Below, piece after piece: positions 60,945-64,000 of a stretch of DNA of 64,000 nucleotides (position 1 is its first letter; every line of letters begins with the position of its first letter). The notes under the pieces were generated by a model. The model was not told the origin of the DNA and did not search any database. It worked only from the letters and a program-made list of their open reading frames with translations. Made by a program: the position numbers and the translations under genes. The DNA is from Shouchella clausii (GTDB taxonomy: Bacteria > Bacillota > Bacilli > Bacillales > Bacillaceae_D): the NCBI RefSeq assembly GCF_002250115.1, contig NZ_CP019985.1, positions 1,922,001 through 1,986,000 of the forward strand, given 5' to 3'.

Positions 60945-62741
60945 ATGAAATTTCCGTTGAAAGCGCTTACTATTTCGGTAATTTTATTGTTGGCCGGTCT
61001 GGTTTTGGGCGATGATCGTGTGGAGGCTCATGAGTTGCCGTTGTTTCATTTTGAAAAAACGCTGATTGAGCCGAGTGAGATGCGGTATAATCCAACGGGA
61101 GAAGTTGATTTTCCGACGGTTATTCGGGCTGCTGATTATTTTGAGAATCCTCTTGGAACGTATTACATGTATTATGGTCCCCACGATGCTCCAGGAGGGA
61201 TTGCGCTTGCGTATGCGGATTCGGTAACTGGGCCTTGGACGGAATACGCTTCGAACCCGGTGATCTCAAGAAACTGGCAGCCGTACTACAATGTTTCACA
61301 TGTGGCCTCTGCTCATCCGATTTGGAATGAGGAGGAGGGCAAGTTGTTTTTGTATTTTCATGGGGAAAACTCAGTGACTCGTCTTGCTTCTTCTGAAGAT
61401 GGCATTCATTTTGATTATGAACAGGTCGTGATTGACACGTCTGATTTTACAGGGATTAGCGAGGCTTCTTATGCGCGTGTATTTGAGCATGAGCTTGATG
61501 GAAAGGACAATCGCTATGTGATGCTGTTAATGGGGAACCATAATGGGACGCGGCGGATCTATTTAGCTTGGTCAGCTGATGGGCGGGAGTGGGAGGCGCA
61601 ACAAGAACCGCTCATTTCCCCGCAGCCTGGGCAAGGAGGGAATTTGTCAGGAGCTTACTACTTTCCTTACAATGGCCACCATTATGTTACGGTGCATGGG
61701 GGATCAGGAAATCAGTATGTGGTAGATGTTGGCGAGAATTTTGACCAGGAAATTCATTTAGGGCCTTATTATCAGCCGTCAGCTGTTGCTCCTGAAAACG
61801 GACGTGCGGCGTCGCGCTCCTATATTTATTCGGAAGATGAGCTATACATGGTGTATGAAGCTGGGCAACGTGGATCAACGAAAATTGCCCTTGCTCGGGC
61901 GATTATTGGTGATGAACGAGTGGAAATGGCGTCAGCCTCTTTGCGATTGCCAAGTCGAGTTGTTTCAACCAATAGCGAAATTGATTTTGAGGTTCTTGCT
62001 CGTCGATACGATGGAACAACGATTGCGGAAAATGAGCTATCGTTTTCCCTGTTTTCAAGTGATTCGTCTGTTGTGAGGGTGGACGGTCAGCGCCTTTATT
62101 CTGGTGGAGAAGGAATCGCAGAAGTACGAGCAGAAGTGTCTTATCAAGGAAAAGTCATCACGACTGAAGCGATTTCGATAGAGGTGCGCCACGGGGAGGT
62201 GTGGAATGTCATTGATGAACGCTTTGACGATTACACAAGGCGGTGGCAGATTGCCAAAGGGAGCGCTGCGCAAGGAACGATTGAGCAAGGTGCTGGGTTC
62301 GTTGACATTATTGAAAACCGCAGAAGTGGAGGCGCTTACCATTACTTGACGTATGAGGGGTTTTACTTGCCAAATTCGTTTTATACATTAGAGGCGGAGC
62401 TGTCGGTCTTTGCGCCGAGTCAGGGCAATGAAATTAGCATTAGAGAAGGCAACCGACAGAAGTCTCTATTTATCACATATGACGGTAAGCAAGGGTTTAT
62501 TCAAGATCGGCTTCTCCAACCTACCGTCGCGGTTGAGATTGACCCAACGGAGCGAGCGCGTTATAAATTGGTGTCCACGGGACAAACAACGTACGACGTT
62601 TATCGAAATGATGAATTTTTGTTTCGTTCGACATCGGTTTCCCAAGCTGGGCAAAATTTAGTGAAGGTGGGAGCTGACTCACAAGGAAGTGCGGCCTTGA
62701 GAGTGGATGCACTGCGGATGCAGACGAATACAGCGCGATAA
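60945..62741 (+). CDS. Secreted beta-propeller (GH43-like) protein with C-terminal sandwich domain
   Basis: A 598-residue protein with a signal peptide (about 1-29). Residues ~35-310 form a five-blade propeller of the GH43/GH32-like kind: YYMYYGPHDAPGGIALAYAD, SAHPIWNEEEGKLFLYFHGE, RIYLAWSADGREWEAQ, ELYMVYEAGQRGSTKIALAR. An Ig-like part (~320-405) and a LamG-like C-terminal domain (~410-595) follow. The catalytic set could not be assigned, so it may bind rather than cut sugars. AGGAGGAG precedes the ATG. It is followed by a two-component system that probably controls it. Confidence 0.8.
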   Translation: MKFPLKALTISVILLLAGLVLGDDRVEAHELPLFHFEKTLIEPSEMRYNPTGEVDFPTVIRAADYFENPLGTYYMYYGPHDAPGGIALAYADSVTGPWTEYASNPVISRNWQPYYNVSHVASAHPIWNEEEGKLFLYFHGENSVTRLASSEDGIHFDYEQVVIDTSDFTGISEASYARVFEHELDGKDNRYVMLLMGNHNGTRRIYLAWSADGREWEAQQEPLISPQPGQGGNLSGAYYFPYNGHHYVTVHGGSGNQYVVDVGENFDQEIHLGPYYQPSAVAPENGRAASRSYIYSEDELYMVYEAGQRGSTKIALARAIIGDERVEMASASLRLPSRVVSTNSEIDFEVLARRYDGTTIAENELSFSLFSSDSSVVRVDGQRLYSGGEGIAEVRAEVSYQGKVITTEAISIEVRHGEVWNVIDERFDDYTRRWQIAKGSAAQGTIEQGAGFVDIIENRRSGGAYHYLTYEGFYLPNSFYTLEAELSVFAPSQGNEISIREGNRQKSLFITYDGKQGFIQDRLLQPTVAVEIDPTERARYKLVSTGQTTYDVYRNDEFLFRSTSVSQAGQNLVKVGADSQGSAALRVDALRMQTNTAR

Positions 62742-62797
62742 AGAATGGAGGGACCTTCTGTTAAATGAAGGTTCTTTTCTTTAAAGGGGGAGCAGAA

Positions 62798-63514
62798 ATG
62801 TACAAAGTTGTCATTGCGGAAGATGAAAAGATGATCCGAAAAGGGTTGGTGACGATTGTCGATCAGCTTGTCACTGATTTTACCGTTATTGGCGAAGCCG
62901 ATAATGGCGAGCGGGCGCTGGAGTTGCTTGCCCATGATTGTCCTGATGTTTTATTAACGGATATTCGGATGCCAAAGTGTGATGGCTTATCGCTTATTCG
63001 AGAAGCGCGGAGCTACTATCCCCATGTAAAAATAGTAATTGTTAGCGGGCATGAAGAGTTTACGTATGCTCAACAGGCCATCCAACATGGTGTGAGTCGT
63101 TATTTATTGAAGCCCATTGACCGGACCGAAGTGGTGCTTGCTTTTGACGAGATAAAGAGAGGTCTCGTTGAGCCAGAACAAGAGGATCATGAAAACCATT
63201 TAATTCAACAAGTGGATTCGTATATTAAAACGCATATTGATCAAGATATTACCCTTCAGGCTGTAGCGAAGCTCGTTCATTTGCATCCTACTTATTTCAG
63301 TCAATGGTTTAAAAATGAAACCGGTCAAAATTTTTCAACCTATGTCACGCAAAAACGATTGGAACGGGCTGAAACGTTGCTCCATCAAACAAACCTCCGT
63401 GTGTATGAGGTTGCGAGAATGTCGGGCTATCAAAGTGAAAAGCACTTTATGAAACTATTTAAAAAAGAGAAACGCTGTACACCTACCCAGTATAGGCAAG
63501 GAGCCTTATTGTAG
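62798..63514 (+). CDS. AraC-type response regulator (short YesN-like)
   Basis: A 238-residue regulator: receiver with Asp9, phospho-acceptor Asp55 (LLTDIRMPK) and Lys in YLLKPIDRTE, joined by a short linker to an AraC domain (LQAVAKLVHLHPTYFSQWFK, VARMSGYQSEKHFMKLFKKE). It lacks the long middle region of the paralogue at 37204. The ATG at 62798 follows GGGGGAG. The kinase gene begins 20 bases downstream. Confidence 0.9.
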   Translation: MYKVVIAEDEKMIRKGLVTIVDQLVTDFTVIGEADNGERALELLAHDCPDVLLTDIRMPKCDGLSLIREARSYYPHVKIVIVSGHEEFTYAQQAIQHGVSRYLLKPIDRTEVVLAFDEIKRGLVEPEQEDHENHLIQQVDSYIKTHIDQDITLQAVAKLVHLHPTYFSQWFKNETGQNFSTYVTQKRLERAETLLHQTNLRVYEVARMSGYQSEKHFMKLFKKEKRCTPTQYRQGALL

Positions 63515-63534
63515 CGGAGTGGAGGGGACTTAAG

Positions 63535-64000
63535 GTGTCGTTACGGCCAAAGATTATTTTGCTGTTTTTATCGATTGTTTTAGTACCGTTAAATCTTTTA
63601 GGGATGATCACATATGCGTACTTTTCAAAAACGCTTGAAGACCAAACGTACCATTATACGGTTCAAGTGATTGGTCAAGTGAACCAAAACGTGAATGCCT
63701 ATATTGATGAGATGCACCGTTTGTCGCTGTTGCCGTTATATGACAGAGATATTTTAGCGATTCTTAAAAACCGGTCCGATGTCCATCATTCCTATTATCC
63801 CCAGACTGAAGAGTTCGAACGAATGAGCTCGTTTTTATCGACGCTCTCTTATAATCGGCAAGAGCTTTCTGGTATTCATATCATTACGAGAGACGGAAGT
63901 TTGTTTAGTGACCTTGGCTCACCTCGAACGGTGCATCGTTTAGCCGAAGGGGCGTCTGATTGGCAAGAGGCAATTGAAGCAGGGAATGGCGCGTCTCTAT
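63535..64000 (+). CDS. Sensor histidine kinase N-terminus (YesM-like), cut by window edge
   Basis: An open frame of 155 codons from GTG 63535 (GGAGGGG 6 bases upstream) to the window end. One N-terminal membrane helix (IILLFLSIVLVPLNLLGMITYAY) is followed by an extracellular dCache-like sensor (SKTLEDQTYHYTVQVIGQVN). This is how YesM-type kinases begin; the kinase domains lie outside the window. Pair of the regulator just upstream. Confidence 0.85.
   Translation, partial: MSLRPKIILLFLSIVLVPLNLLGMITYAYFSKTLEDQTYHYTVQVIGQVNQNVNAYIDEMHRLSLLPLYDRDILAILKNRSDVHHSYYPQTEEFERMSSFLSTLSYNRQELSGIHIITRDGSLFSDLGSPRTVHRLAEGASDWQEAIEAGNGASL

Overview
The window looks like the chromosome of an alkaliphilic, low-to-medium GC Bacillaceae bacterium of the Bacillus (Shouchella) clausii type. 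The evidence is Bacillus-style AGGAGG ribosome binding sites, frequent TTG/GTG starts, a Rap-Phr pair, a manganese catalase, TRAP, TTT and ABC solute import, and a Hol_Tox-type I toxin. The species is an impression from memory and was not tested.

Left part (1-5.2 kb): the start of an IS1182-type transposase cut by the window edge, an aminoglycoside 6-nucleotidyltransferase, a Mn-catalase, a DUF2642 protein, a Rap phosphatase with its overlapping phr gene, and a possible decayed CRISPR stretch. From 5.2 to 13.2 kb, an IclR regulator with a clear promoter/operator leads an operon for a carboxylic acid: TRAP transporter (dctPQM), SDR dehydrogenase, PPC/DUF296 protein, acyl-CoA ligase, SCP-x-type thiolase and its DUF35 partner. 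From 13.3 to 20.6 kb, two divergent units around a DeoR regulator encode a probable tetritol (erythritol/threitol) pathway: MFS permease, Zn-dehydrogenase, SDR, RpiB-like isomerase, DhaK/DhaL kinase and a class II bisphosphatase. From 21.2 to 27.2 kb lies a LacI-controlled set (DapA-like aldolase, TctCBA, ribokinase-family kinase) marked by five perfect AAAACGTTTT operators.

27.2-31.9 kb is accessory DNA: a broken duplicate of the glpX 3' end joined to a CRISPR leader/repeat remnant, tandem duplicated lipoproteins, and a lipase-like DUF6792-type protein whose layout resembles the type VII-secreted lipase toxin TslA with its lipoprotein immunity partner TilA. 32.0-47.4 kb is a polysaccharide locus: ABC permeases and binding protein without an ATPase, YesM/YesN-type two-component system, GH88, DUF2264, heparinase II/III-like lyase and a large secreted GH59-like enzyme. 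Then come a YiaA-like membrane protein, a small orphan protein and a BCCT transporter.

The most unusual region is 51.2-59.4 kb. A compact type III CRISPR-Cas operon (PD-(D/E)XK DUF6602-like nuclease, HD-less Cas10 with AGDD, Csm3-, Csm4- and Csm5-like RAMPs, Cas6) ends in a one-spacer array with type I-C-style repeats. It has no cas1/cas2, no csm2 and no csm6. It is bracketed by two ~400 bp direct repeats, each a complete type I toxin-antitoxin cassette followed by a degenerate CRISPR repeat. The right end holds a nonsense-mutated aspartate racemase gene, a small membrane protein, a secreted beta-propeller glycosidase-like protein and a second YesN/YesM-type system cut by the window edge.
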